A stretch of DNA of 64,000 nucleotides, from contig CAKPBI010000002.1 in the NCBI GenBank assembly GCA_934140285.1, positions 132,829-196,828 of the forward strand, given 5' to 3'. A model generated the notes under the pieces. The model was not told the DNA's origin. It was given only the letters and a program-made list of their open reading frames with translations, and made no database searches. Below are positions 43,412 through 53,696 of the stretch, piece after piece. Made by a program: the position numbers and the translations under genes. The stretch is from an uncultured Bacilli bacterium (lineage in GTDB: Bacteria > Bacillota_I > Bacilli_A > ML615J-28 > CAG-313). Each line of letters begins with the position of its first letter. The stretch's first letter is position 1.

Positions 43412-44248
43412 ATGAAAAAAACATTAAAAAATTTATTTATATTTATATTATTATTTGTAACTGCTATTTCTTTTACAGGATGCAAGAAAAATGAAAAGAT
43501 AATTCGTGTATGTGCAAGTGAATTACCACATGCTGATATATTAAATAATGTTGTAAAAGAGAAATTAAAAGAAAAAGGATACACACTTGAAGTTACTGTT
43601 CTTGACTGGACAATGCAAAATGATGCGGTTGCTAATAAAGACTATGATGCTAACTATTTTCAACATACTCAATATTTAAGTCAATATAATGGTAAAACAA
43701 AATTAATAGCAACTTGTAAAGTCCATTATGAACCATTATCAATTTATTATGGAAAATCAGATAAACCACTTAGTGAAGGTAAAACTTTCGCAATCTGTAG
43801 TGATGAATCAAATGCAATTCGTGCTTTAAATCTTCTATATAGTAAAGGTGTAATAAGTGAACTACCAGTAAGTAGTGATAATCATCTAACCTTTAGTGGT
43901 TCTACATGGACTTCATCTAATAATATAACCATAACTCTAATTGAAGAAAGTTTACTTTCAGTCTCATTATTAGATTATGATTTTGCATGTCTTCCATGTA
44001 ATACCGCATACACAGGAAATGTAAGTGACAAGAGATTAGTTGCCTCAGAAGATGACCCTGATTTAGTCGCAAAAAATGCTAATATTTTGGCTGTTAGAGA
44101 AAATGATTATAAAAATGATTCAACATATAAAAAGAAAATTGATTTACTAACGGATATTTTATTATCCGATGATGTATCAAACTATGTAAAACAAAAATAT
44201 GGTAAAATCTTAATTTGTGATAAAACATCCCAAATTGATTTAAGGTAG
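43412..44248 (+). CDS. metQ: Methionine-binding lipoprotein
   Basis: NlpA/MetQ-type substrate-binding lipoprotein, 278 aa. A signal peptide of ~24 residues ends in lipobox FTGC. The ligand domain contains the conserved start RVCASELPHADILNNVV, NYFQHTQYLSQYN and a C-terminal VKQKYGKILIC. It binds methionine outside and feeds MetI/MetN. A MazG-like gene follows after 8 bases. Confidence 0.95.
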   Translation: MKKTLKNLFIFILLFVTAISFTGCKKNEKIIRVCASELPHADILNNVVKEKLKEKGYTLEVTVLDWTMQNDAVANKDYDANYFQHTQYLSQYNGKTKLIATCKVHYEPLSIYYGKSDKPLSEGKTFAICSDESNAIRALNLLYSKGVISELPVSSDNHLTFSGSTWTSSNNITITLIEESLLSVSLLDYDFACLPCNTAYTGNVSDKRLVASEDDPDLVAKNANILAVRENDYKNDSTYKKKIDLLTDILLSDDVSNYVKQKYGKILICDKTSQIDLR

Positions 44249-44256
44249 GTATATGT

Positions 44257-44583
44257 ATGGATAGCTTAGAAGAATTAAAACAAAAAATACAAAAATTTGT
44301 TAATGAAAGAGATTGGAATCAATATCATACTCCAAGCAATCTTGCTAAATCAATTTCTATAGAAGCAAGTGAACTTCTTGAATGCTTTCAATGGAATGAT
44401 ACAGAGTATGATCTAAGTCAAGTAAAAGAAGAACTAGCTGATGTATTCAATTACTGTATTCAACTTGCTTCAGTATTAAATCTTGATATTCGACAAATTA
44501 TACTAGATAAAATGGAAAAAAACACCCAAAAATACCCGGTTGATAAATGTCTTGGAAAATCAACAAAATATGATAAGCTATAA
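44257..44583 (+). CDS. MazG-like nucleotide pyrophosphohydrolase
   Basis: Small all-alpha NTP pyrophosphatase of 108 aa. The metal-binding motif of the MazG superfamily is intact: EASELLECFQW, then KEELADVFNYCIQLA. Enzymes of this RS21-C6/iMazG type remove modified (d)NTPs such as dCTP analogues. It shares the metNIQ transcript and its stop codon falls in a perfect hairpin. Its link to methionine transport is unclear. Confidence 0.88.
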   Translation: MDSLEELKQKIQKFVNERDWNQYHTPSNLAKSISIEASELLECFQWNDTEYDLSQVKEELADVFNYCIQLASVLNLDIRQIILDKMEKNTQKYPVDKCLGKSTKYDKL

Positions 44584-44605
44584 TTTTTTCAAATTATAGC
44601 TTATC
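44572..44605 (+). terminator. Perfect hairpin at the end of the MazG-like gene
   Basis: A 15-bp perfect stem GATAAGCTATAATTT / AAATTATAGCTTATC with a TTTC loop, overlapping the stop codon. There is no T run on either side, so termination efficiency is uncertain. Confidence 0.55.
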
Positions 44606-44649
44606 AAAATATAATTAGTATCATTCTTTATTTTTTTAAAAAAATATGA

Positions 44650-44655
44650 TATAAT
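44650..44655 (+). promoter_or_regulatory. Extended -10 promoter of the MORN-AAA gene
   Basis: TGA directly before TATAAT, 22 bases from the gene start; no good -35. Confidence 0.5.
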
Positions 44656-44677
44656 AAGAAATAGCGGGGTGAAATTT

Positions 44678-47600
44678 ATGGCTGAATTTAAAACAATAAA
44701 TGGACAAAATTTTACATATTATGGAGAAGTAAATACAAATGGAGAAAAAGGTCCATATGGTATTTTTAAGTATAACGATGGAAGCCTATATTTTGGAGAA
44801 GTAAGTGAAAACCCAAAAGGTGAAGGTATCAAACAAATAGGAAACGATATAATTGTTTCTAAGTTTGATGAAGGTGAACCAAATGGATTGGGTATTCACT
44901 TTTTAGAGGGTAATCAAATCTATCTTGGAACAAAAGAAAATGGTAAAGCATCAGGCTTCGGTCTATGTTTAGATGGTACTAACGCTTTCTTCTTTGGTTC
45001 ATTCAAAGATGATGAAATTGAAGGTAGTGGCGTTTACTATGAATTTGGCAGTGGCAACTATGAATTTAGAACCTATAAAGCTGGCAACCAAACAGGAAAT
45101 TCTGAATCATATAATAGTCAATTAACATTTAATGGTATTTGTAGCTTTACAGATTTTAAACTAGACAAGATTAACGACTCTCCATTTGTTTATCAAGTAT
45201 CAAACTTCCGTGAAAAATGGGAGAAAAATATTCAAAATCAATTTCCTGCTTTAGGTCTTATGATTGATGGTGAAGGAAAAGCCTATATTGGGCAATGGAA
45301 AACATATGGATTTAAAGAAGGATTAGGCTTAACTAAAGAAACAAACAATACATATTATGTTAGTCAATATTTTAGAAATGCTCGTCAAGGTAAAACTATT
45401 TTGATTGATGAAGATGGAAGCATGACGCTAACTACTGTAAATGCTGATGTTCCACAAGGATTTAGTATTAGACTTACATCAAATGGCATTCTTACTGTTG
45501 GTACTATGCAACAAGGTACTTTTAGCGGCGATGCTTTAGTTATTGATACAACTCAAGGCTTCAAAGTTTCAACTGTAAAAATGAATAATGATCAAATAAC
45601 ATCAGAAGTATCATCTAATAACTTTGTGGTAGCTGAAGTTGAAAAAGCACCTGCTGAAATGACAGCTCAAGAAGCTGAGGATACTCTAAATTCATTGATT
45701 GGTCTTGCGAGTGTCAAGAAAAGACTCGAATATTTTAAAGCCTATGCAATGAAAAATAAAAAGAATAAAATTAACCTTCATATGGCATTCTTAGGAAATC
45801 CAGGTACTGGTAAAACTGAAGTTGCTCGTTTAATTGGTAAAATACTTTATAAGAATGGTATTTTAAAATCTGATAAATTTGTTGAAGTATCAAGCAAAGA
45901 TATCGTAAGTCAGTTTATTGGTGAAACGCCAATCAAGACTAAAGAAGCAATTGACAAGGCTATGGGTGGTGTTTTATTTATTGATGAAGCATACTCACTT
46001 GCGGGAAAAAGTGGTTCAGACCATGGCATTGAAGCTGTTGATACACTACTAAAAGAAATGGAAGACCATCGTGGAGAATTCTGCTGTGTTCTTGCGGGAT
46101 ACACAAAAGAGATGATGGAATTATTTGATATGAACCCTGGATTTAAATCAAGAGTTCAATACTTCATTGATTTCCCAGATTACTCTAAATCAGAACTAAA
46201 TGAAATCCTTCATTTAATGGTTAAAAAATCTAACTATGAAATTGATGATGATGCTGCCAATAGAATTATTGAAGTAGCATACTTAAAGAAAAACTTTGAT
46301 AACTTTGCTAACGCCAGAGAAGTACGTTCAATTCTTGAAAAAGTTAAAATGCTTCAAGCAGTTAGAACAATAGGACAAGATGATAATCGTACATTAACGC
46401 TTGAAGATGTTAATAAGTATATTAAAGAAGAAGGTATAACCTTAAGAGATAACGGCAATCTTGATGATTGTGAAAAAGAATTAGATGAATTAATTGGTTT
46501 AGAAGATGTAAAGAAAAAAATTAAATTATATAAATCTTATATGTACAAAAATAAAGATGATACATCAATTTCTTTACATATGGCTTTCCTAGGTAATCCT
46601 GGTACAGGTAAAACAAAAGTTGCAAGATTAATGGGAAGAATTCTTTACAAAAATGGTGTACTTCCTACAGATAAATTTATTGAAGCAACACGCGATACCT
46701 TAGTCGCAAAATATGTAGGACAAACAGCTGCCCAAACCAAAGAGGTAGTTCAACGTGCTTTAGGTGGTGTCTTATTCATCGATGAGGCTTACTCTTTAGT
46801 AAGTGGTGGTAGTAATGACTTTGGTGCAGAAGCTGTAACAACTTTACTAAAAGAAATGAAGACCATCAAGGAGAGTTTTGTTGTATTTTAGCTGGTTATG
46901 AACGAGAAATTAATGAACTTCTTGATACAAACCCTGGATTTAAATCTCGTATTCAATATTTTATTGATTTCCCAGATTATAATAAAAAAGAACTTGGTCA
47001 AATATTAGAGTTAATGTTAAAACAAAATGGCTATACTATTGATGATGATGCTGAAAAATTACTAGTTGAAATTATCAACCAACGTCGTGGAGATCCTAAT
47101 TTTGCAAACGCTCGTGAAGTACGTTTAGCCTTAGAAAAAGTTAAAATGATGCAATCCGCTAGAACAATCAATGAGATGGAAAATCGTCATATAACACTTG
47201 AAGATGTTAATGCCTATATTGCAGATGAAAAGATTGTTATTGTACAAGAAATGCCAAGAGAAAAAATGCTTGACATTAAGGCTCTTGTATATGATAATTT
47301 CATGTATAAGCCTGCTCCATTTGAAGAAAACCAAATAGACATTGAAGAATCAATTATTGCTTTATATAACACTTCATCAAGAGGAAATTCAGAAGGCTCA
47401 GGATTCTTAATTACTAAAGATGGTTATGCGGTTACATGTGCACACTGTGTAAGAGGGGCAGAAAAACTAAGAGTTCGTCGCCGTGTTAAAGATCGTCACA
47501 ATAATAATATTGACGTATATTATGAAGCAAGTATTTGTGCATCAAATGATGCCCTAGACTTAGCAATAATCAAGTTAATGAACGTAACTAGTGATATAGC

Positions 47601-47961
47601 TTATCTTCCACTTTATCCAGAACAAAGTCCAAAGGTTGAACCTTTACAAGAAGTAGTATTACTTGGATATCCATTTGGAGTATCTAGATTTGATACGATG
47701 TCAATTAATATTGGTAAAGTCTCATCATATCAAAAGGGTAATCCAGATTATATTAATCTAGATATTACTGCGAAATCTGGTAACTCAGGTTCATGCGTAG
47801 TTGATAAACAAACAGGTTATGTAATCGGTGTATTATGTGGATCTAATTTATCAAGAAGTAATGACCTTGTTGAGGAGGTTAACTATTGCCGTCCAGCTTC
47901 TTATATCTGGCAATTAATTAAAGATGGAATTAAAGCAGACGAAGAAGAAAAGACAGCATAA
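44678..47961 (+). pseudogene. MORN-repeat / tandem AAA+ / trypsin-like protease, split by one frameshift
   Basis: Read across one frameshift, this would be a protein of ~1095 aa. Residues ~1-330 contain MORN-like repeats (YYGEVNTNGEKGPYGIFKY, YIGQWKTYGFKEGLGL). Then two CbbX/CfxQ-type AAA+ modules, with Walker A LGNPGTGKTEVARL (~373) and LGNPGTGKTKVARL (~637) and Walker B GVLFIDEAYSL in both. A C-terminal trypsin-like domain has His (47443), Asp (47557) and Ser in GNSGS (47785). The first frame stops at 46891. The second AAA+ copy reads KEM then needs one extra base after 46858 to continue as EDHQGEFCCILAGYER, the same words as in the first copy (EDHRGEFCCVLAGYTK). This is a 1-base loss or sequencing error. 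Start 44678 follows GGGGTGA. Cytoplasmic; function unknown. Confidence 0.85.
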
Positions 47962-47976
47962 AATATAAAAATTTAA

Positions 47977-48009
47977 ACACATCGTATTACAAAATATGAT
48001 GTGTTTTTG
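47977..48009 (+). terminator. Rho-independent terminator after the MORN-AAA-protease gene
   Basis: An 11-bp stem ACACATCGTAT / ATATGATGTGT (one G-U) followed by TTTTGTT. Confidence 0.85.
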
Positions 48010-48086
48010 TTAAATTAAATAATTTTTCTTTTTTCACCATAAAAAGTATAAAATGTGGTAAAATATGAATGAAAGGAGAAAACAAA

Positions 48087-50324
48087 ATGAAAAGAAAATA
48101 TCGTGTTTCAAACATGATGTGTGCAAGCTGCGTTTCACATGTAAAAAAAGCAGCAGAAAGCGTAAAGGGAGTTGAGTTGGTTGAAGTTAATTTATTAACC
48201 GAAACCATGAGCGTTATTTTCGATGAACAAGTGACTAATGATGATGAAATAATTAATGCTGTTGAAAAAGAAGGATATGGCTGTAAAATATTCAAAAGAG
48301 AAATAAACTTAGACGATGCTAAAAATCTAAAGTTTATGAAAGTCCGTATTATTGTTTCAATTGTATGCATGATACTACTAATGTTTGTATCAATGTCTCA
48401 CATGTTTAACATAAATTTACCTTTTGGTCTAAGTAAACACGAAAATGCGATATATTTTGTAATTGTTCAAATAGTCCTTTTGATTCCTATTGTGGTTTTA
48501 AATAATTCTTATTTTGTGATTGGTTTTAAAAAATTGTTTACATTAAAGCCTAATATGGACTCATTAATTGCCATTGGTGCTACTGCTTCGATAGTTCATG
48601 GTATCTATTCAACTATTATGATTATTGTATGTACAGTTAATCATGATATGAAACAACTAATGACTTATCAAGAAAATTTATATTTTGAATCGGCAGGAAC
48701 GATTCTTACCTTAATTACGATTGGTAAGTTCTTAGAAAGTAGAAGTAAAAAGAAAACAACAGAAAGTTTAGAAAAAATTATGGCTCTTACACCAAAGACT
48801 GCTTTGGTAAAAAAAGGAAATGAAATTGTTGAACTTCCTGTTGAAAAAATTATGACAAATGATTATATTATTGTTAAGTCAGGAATGCAAGTTCCTGTTG
48901 ATGGGAAAATAGTTAAAGGTAATGGTTCATTAAATGAATCAATAATAACTGGAGAAAGTCTTCCTATTGATAAAACACTAAATGATTTAGTTATTGCTGG
49001 AAGTACCAATTTAAATGGTTATTTTGAAATGCAAGCATCTTCAATATCTGGTGATACAACCGTTGACAGAATCCTAGATTTAGTTGAAGAAGCTGCCTCA
49101 TCAAAGGCTCCAATATCAAGACTTGCTGATAAGATAGCCGCAATCTTTGTTCCAATTGTTATTGGAATTGCTATATTAAGTGCTATTGTATGGCTAATAA
49201 TTGGTAATAAAAACATGGCATTAAATAGTTTTATTTCTGTTCTTGTAATATCTTGTCCATGCTCACTTGGACTAGCTACCCCTGTTGCTATTATGGTCGC
49301 AACCGGAAAAGCTGCTGAATATAATATTCTAATTAAATCAGCTGAAAGTTTGGAACTTAGCCATAGTATTTCTTCAATTCTTCTTGATAAAACAGGAACT
49401 ATCACTGAAGGAAAAATGGTTGTCAAAAAAATTGAGTCAAGTATGCCAAATGAAGAATTCTTAAAAACTATTGCGATGGTTGAAAGTAATTCATTGCATC
49501 CGCTTTCGCTTTCTATTTTAAATTATGTGAAAGAGAATAACATTGATGTAGTATCAAGTGATGAAACTACCATCATTCCAGGACTTGGTTTAGAAGTAAT
49601 AAAGGACAATGTAAAATATTATGCTGGAAATAGTAAACTAATGGAACAAGTAGGTGTGAAAAAATCACTTGACAACATTACAGAAGACTTATCTAAACAA
49701 GGAATGACTGTTATCTATTTTACTAAAGAAAACGAATATTTAGGATTTGTTAGCCTTCAAGATGAAATTAGAGAAGATGCTCCGTATTTTGTAAAAAAAC
49801 TAAAAGAACAAAACATAACGCCTATAATGGTTACTGGTGATAATTATCACACAGGAAAGGCCATAGCATTAATAGTTGGAATTGATGAAGTATTTACTAA
49901 TTGTACGCCAAATGAAAAATCTGAGATTATCACTAAAATCAAAGAAAAGAATAACATAGTTGCTTTCGTTGGCGATGGTGTAAATGACGCAGTAGCATTA
50001 ACAGTAGCTGATGTAGGTATTGCGATAGGTACTGGTAGTGAGGTAGCAACATCAAGTGCTGACATTATTTTACCAAATGATGATTTAATGAATATTGTTA
50101 CTTTAATTAGCTTAAGCAGAAAAACGATAAACAATATTAAAATGAATTTGTTCTGGGCATTCTTCTATAATGTTATTGGAATATTTATTGCGACAGGCAC
50201 TTTATATGCAATCAATATTGTCTTAAATCCAATGATTGCTGCTCTTGCTATGAGTTTAAGTTCATTTTGTGTTGTTACTAATGCCTTAAGATTAAGACAT
50301 TTTAAACCAATAAGAAAGGAGTAA
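48087..50324 (+). CDS. copA: Copper-exporting P1B-type ATPase
   Basis: Pumps Cu+ out of the cell. An N-terminal heavy-metal-associated domain has the metal motif MMCASC (variant of GMTCASC). The membrane CPC motif ISCPCSLGLATP is typical for copper pumps. The phosphorylation site DKTGTITEG, SLHPLSLSI (HP motif) and GDGVNDAVAL hinge motif are intact. It has 745 aa and eight expected membrane helices. The start at 48087 follows AAAGGAG; an upstream ATG at 48069 precedes that site. copZ starts two bases after it. Confidence 0.95.
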   Translation: MKRKYRVSNMMCASCVSHVKKAAESVKGVELVEVNLLTETMSVIFDEQVTNDDEIINAVEKEGYGCKIFKREINLDDAKNLKFMKVRIIVSIVCMILLMFVSMSHMFNINLPFGLSKHENAIYFVIVQIVLLIPIVVLNNSYFVIGFKKLFTLKPNMDSLIAIGATASIVHGIYSTIMIIVCTVNHDMKQLMTYQENLYFESAGTILTLITIGKFLESRSKKKTTESLEKIMALTPKTALVKKGNEIVELPVEKIMTNDYIIVKSGMQVPVDGKIVKGNGSLNESIITGESLPIDKTLNDLVIAGSTNLNGYFEMQASSISGDTTVDRILDLVEEAASSKAPISRLADKIAAIFVPIVIGIAILSAIVWLIIGNKNMALNSFISVLVISCPCSLGLATPVAIMVATGKAAEYNILIKSAESLELSHSISSILLDKTGTITEGKMVVKKIESSMPNEEFLKTIAMVESNSLHPLSLSILNYVKENNIDVVSSDETTIIPGLGLEVIKDNVKYYAGNSKLMEQVGVKKSLDNITEDLSKQGMTVIYFTKENEYLGFVSLQDEIREDAPYFVKKLKEQNITPIMVTGDNYHTGKAIALIVGIDEVFTNCTPNEKSEIITKIKEKNNIVAFVGDGVNDAVALTVADVGIAIGTGSEVATSSADIILPNDDLMNIVTLISLSRKTINNIKMNLFWAFFYNVIGIFIATGTLYAINIVLNPMIAALAMSLSSFCVVTNALRLRHFKPIRKE

Positions 50325-50326
50325 AT

Positions 50327-50542
50327 ATGAAAAAAATTATTAAAATTGAGGGAATGCGTTGTAAACATTGTGAACAAAGAGTTGAAGAAACGCTAAAACA
50401 AGTGGAAAACGTAAACAAGGTAAAAGTTAATCTAAAGAAAAAAGAAGCCATCGTTGTTTCTAAAATTCCTTTAGATAGTACTATGTTAAAAGAAATAGTT
50501 ACTAAATTAGGATATGGAGTAACAGAAATAATTGAAAAGTAG
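50327..50542 (+). CDS. copZ: Copper chaperone (HMA domain)
   Basis: A 71-aa single HMA domain with the metal-binding motif GMRCKHC at residues ~9-15, and the expected beta-alpha-beta-beta-alpha-beta pattern (VEETLKQVENVNKVKVNLKKKEAIV). It would carry Cu+ to CopA, whose gene is two bases upstream. AAAGGAG precedes the start. No CopY/CsoR regulator gene is nearby. Confidence 0.93.
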   Translation: MKKIIKIEGMRCKHCEQRVEETLKQVENVNKVKVNLKKKEAIVVSKIPLDSTMLKEIVTKLGYGVTEIIEK

Positions 50543-50549
50543 GTGACTT

Positions 50550-52955
50550 ATGAAAAAAGTATTTAGCTTATTATTAGCATTATTTATCCTTTCGCCATTA
50601 TGTTTAAAGGTGAATGCGGAAACAAGTGTTTCTAAAAATTTAACAAACATCACTAAAATTGATAGTGAACAAATTAATGATGATCTTTTGTTTCAACAAT
50701 ACACAATTGATTCAAGTTATGATGCAAATGCTGCAAAAACAACGAGAGATGTATTTAACTATACGCTAAAACAAACATCTGATACAAAACTTGCATCATG
50801 GACTTATTCAAATCCTGATAAATTTGTTTTAAAAAATCTAATTGAGATTGCTGAAGACTATGAAAGAAACCACCCAGGTTGGATAGTATTAGGTGGTGTT
50901 AATGCAGAAGGTTATTATGAAGAAGAATTAACTAATGCCTTCATGCAAGATGGTAACTTAATTAGAAAAGATGTTAGTTCTGAATGCTTCAAAGAATTAA
51001 TTGGCTTTAAACCAAATGGTGATAAAGTCATTAAACAAGTTCCAAGAACTACTGACTATGCAAGACTAATTGTTGATGATAGTAAATATGATATTAAATA
51101 TATAAACAGTCTTCCTGAAAATTCAACTGATGTTGGAATTCTAACAATTGATTTAACTCAATACTTAGATTTAACAGGTTACACTGTAATTGAATCATCA
51201 TATTCATTATATCGTAGAACTAGAAAAATGGTTGCTCCATCATTAAATGGACCTAATATGGGACTCTTTATCGATGGAACTGTAAATGGAACTGTTAACC
51301 TTTCAACAATTAGAGATATACCAAAGGGTAAGTTTTACATTATTACAAAAAACCAAACAATAGTTGAACAACTAACTAGCAACAAAAAAGTAAAATGTGC
51401 ATATGAATTACTTGATGAATATAGTGATGTTGAAACAATGGTTGGATATATGTATAAACTTGTAATTGATGGTGAAAGTGTACCAGCATCATTTGTTGAT
51501 ACAGCAGATGATGGTCAAAAAGTAATCTATGACTGTGCATACTATAAGTCAGTCGCAAAAGAACGTTGTGGTATTGGCTTTAAAGATGATGGTTCTATAA
51601 TGTTAATGACTGCAAATACTGATAAACGTGGTCCTACTCAATATGAGTTTGGTGAAATGTTTAGACAATTTGGATGTAATGAAGCTTATCAATTTGATGG
51701 CGGTGGTTCCGTTACTTTCATCAAGAGAAATCAATATGGACAACTTGAAATGTTAAATACTCCAGGTGATAATCAAATTAGATCAATTATGAGTGGTTTA
51801 TTTATTGTTACAAGAGATCCAGCATATGAACAAAATAATGATAAAACAACTACATCATCAATAACATTAACTAAAAAAGATAGTTTATTCACAAATGATA
51901 TTACAGATTTCACTGTAAAACTAAATGGAAAAGAATACACCCCTGTAAATGATGAAATCGTAATAACAGGATTAAACGATGATACAGAATATGAACTAGA
52001 AGTAAGTTATACATATTTAGGAGAGCAATGTAAAGCTGTACTAAGAACTAAAACGAAAAAATTTACACCTATTTTAACTATTCTGCCTCTTGCAACAGGA
52101 TTTAATATAACTCTTGATAATTCAAATTCAAGCTTTAAAGTACTAAAGATTGACTTCGATGTTAGCGATGTTCCATATACATTAGAAAGCGAAAATCTAG
52201 TAATTGATGATTTAAATAAAGATACTGATTATTTGATTTCTTATATTTGTTACTATGAAAATATCGCAACCGGTGAAAAACTTCAAAAATCATATGCACC
52301 TCAAACATATCATACTTTGGTTAATGTTCTTCCAAAAATTGAATTGTTTGAGATAACTAAAATAACAAAATCAAAAATTACATTAGAATATAAATATACT
52401 GATGAAGATTCGTTAGTTAAAAAAGCTATTGTTATTTGTAATGGAGAAGAACATGAACTAACAGTTAAGTCAGGCCGTTTAGTAATTAGTGATGCAGATA
52501 CTGAATTTGTAGATTATCAAATGATTTTAGAAATTCAATATGAAACTAAAGATGGAAAATCAAGAACATTAAGAAGCCAAAAACTAACGGTGGAAAAAAC
52601 ACATGTTCATAATTGGGTAGATGCTACATGTACAGAAGCAAAACATTGTAAAACATGCGATGCTGTAGAAGGTGATCCACTTGGTCATAATTGGGTAGAA
52701 GCAACGTGTACAGAAGCAAAACACTGTAAAGTATGTAACGCCGTAGAAGGCGAACCCCTAGGACATGATTGGGTAGATGCTACAACTGAACACCCAAAAA
52801 CATGTAACAGATGTCATCTTACAGAAGGTGAGCCATTGAAACCAAATACTTCTGATAAAACTAAAAAGAGTTGCAAAAAGTCTTTAGATTATCTTGTTTC
52901 TTTAGTAGTAATGACTTCAATGTTAATCTTTGTCATTAGAAAGAAAAATAATTAA
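50550..52955 (+). CDS. Phosphodiester glycosidase-like surface protein with Cys repeats
   Basis: An 801-aa exported protein: signal peptide (residues 1-23), a NAGPA-type phosphodiester glycosidase domain (about 250-430) with CGIGFKDDGSIMLMTANT and the conserved EAYQFDGGGSVTFI, then fibronectin-like domains. At about 685-765 lie three 26-residue repeats, of the form HNWVxATCTEAKHCKxCxAVEGxPLG, with paired cysteines. The end is a membrane anchor (SLVVMTSMLIFVIRKKNN) without LPXTG. It begins seven bases after copZ and could be translated from the same transcript, though no functional link is apparent. Its substrate may be a surface glycan phosphodiester. Confidence 0.85.
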   Translation: MKKVFSLLLALFILSPLCLKVNAETSVSKNLTNITKIDSEQINDDLLFQQYTIDSSYDANAAKTTRDVFNYTLKQTSDTKLASWTYSNPDKFVLKNLIEIAEDYERNHPGWIVLGGVNAEGYYEEELTNAFMQDGNLIRKDVSSECFKELIGFKPNGDKVIKQVPRTTDYARLIVDDSKYDIKYINSLPENSTDVGILTIDLTQYLDLTGYTVIESSYSLYRRTRKMVAPSLNGPNMGLFIDGTVNGTVNLSTIRDIPKGKFYIITKNQTIVEQLTSNKKVKCAYELLDEYSDVETMVGYMYKLVIDGESVPASFVDTADDGQKVIYDCAYYKSVAKERCGIGFKDDGSIMLMTANTDKRGPTQYEFGEMFRQFGCNEAYQFDGGGSVTFIKRNQYGQLEMLNTPGDNQIRSIMSGLFIVTRDPAYEQNNDKTTTSSITLTKKDSLFTNDITDFTVKLNGKEYTPVNDEIVITGLNDDTEYELEVSYTYLGEQCKAVLRTKTKKFTPILTILPLATGFNITLDNSNSSFKVLKIDFDVSDVPYTLESENLVIDDLNKDTDYLISYICYYENIATGEKLQKSYAPQTYHTLVNVLPKIELFEITKITKSKITLEYKYTDEDSLVKKAIVICNGEEHELTVKSGRLVISDADTEFVDYQMILEIQYETKDGKSRTLRSQKLTVEKTHVHNWVDATCTEAKHCKTCDAVEGDPLGHNWVEATCTEAKHCKVCNAVEGEPLGHDWVDATTEHPKTCNRCHLTEGEPLKPNTSDKTKKSCKKSLDYLVSLVVMTSMLIFVIRKKNN

Positions 52956-52964
52956 AAACAAAGA

Positions 52965-52997
52965 GTTAAGTACAAAAAAACTTAACACCTTTCTTAG
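52965..52997 (+). terminator. Weak rho-independent terminator
   Basis: Stem GTTAAGT / ACTTAAC with an A-rich loop, followed by ACCTTTCTT. Confidence 0.6.
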
Positions 52998-53056
52998 ATT
53001 GACACACTACTAAATATATGATATTTTTTAATAAAGAGAAAAAAAGGAACAAAAAT

Positions 53057-53572
53057 ATGAAGAAAACTATTTGTATGGTTTATTTAATAATTTTATCATT
53101 TCTATGTGTTAGTTGTTCAACCACAATAATAGAAAAACCAACTGATGGTGATTTAGAATATTGGCTAGGTGAAAAAGTAGATAATGTTGATTGGAACGGG
53201 CATGATCAAATAACAGGCGTTTTTGGAGGAAAAGAATATCTAGATAAAAGATATAAAGGGGTACTTGATGAAGATGGAAATGTCGTACATCCAGAATATT
53301 ACGTTAGTTATACAGTGACTTCATACCCTGATTACTCTAGTAAAACTAAAGCTGTAACTTCTATTGATATTACTGATCCCAACATTACTATCTATGGATT
53401 ATCCTTAAACTCAAGTTTTGAAGAAATAGAAAATAAGATGAAAGAACTTGGATTCACTCAAAAAACGAGCGAAAGTTTCCGCTTTACAAGAGGAAAAGTT
53501 ATATTTTCTTTTTTAAATAAAGCAATTTTTATTAGAGTTGAAGTAACTAATAAGAGAGGTATCTCATTTTAG
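53057..53572 (+). CDS. Lipoprotein of unknown function
   Basis: A 171-aa lipoprotein; the signal peptide ends in lipobox CVSC (Cys about residue 20). The mature part has a conserved-looking LGEKVDNVDWNGHDQITGVFGGKEYLD region and a C-terminal SSFEEIENKMKELGFTQKTSESF helix resembling small glycan or metal-binding lipoproteins only in general shape. The start at 53057 is chosen because AAAAGGAAC precedes it; the frame extends upstream without RBS. Single gene. Confidence 0.7.
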   Translation: MKKTICMVYLIILSFLCVSCSTTIIEKPTDGDLEYWLGEKVDNVDWNGHDQITGVFGGKEYLDKRYKGVLDEDGNVVHPEYYVSYTVTSYPDYSSKTKAVTSIDITDPNITIYGLSLNSSFEEIENKMKELGFTQKTSESFRFTRGKVIFSFLNKAIFIRVEVTNKRGISF

Positions 53573-53589
53573 ATTTTAGTATCAATTAT

Positions 53590-53617
53590 AAAAGGAACCA
53601 CAAGTTCCTTTTTTTAT
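53590..53617 (+). terminator. Rho-independent terminator after the lipoprotein gene
   Basis: Stem AAGGAAC / GTTCCTT with a 5-nt loop and a run of seven T residues. Confidence 0.9.
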
Positions 53618-53670
53618 ATTAAATATAAGGCAAGTAGTTCTAAATAATATATTTTTTCTTCAATATGTGG

Positions 53671-53676
53671 TATAAT
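53671..53676 (+). promoter_or_regulatory. Extended -10 promoter of the cardiolipin synthase gene
   Basis: ATGTGGTATAAT with TGG before a perfect TATAAT; same form as before rpsB. Confidence 0.6.
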
Positions 53677-53696
53677 AATATTATATGGGGGGAAAT

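Noticed and set aside
46855..46870. Programmed -1 frameshift in the MORN-AAA-protease gene
   Set aside because: The site AAAGAAATGAAGAC has no classical slippery heptamer and no obvious downstream pseudoknot; the duplicate AAA+ module shows the missing base directly, so a deletion or sequence error is simpler.
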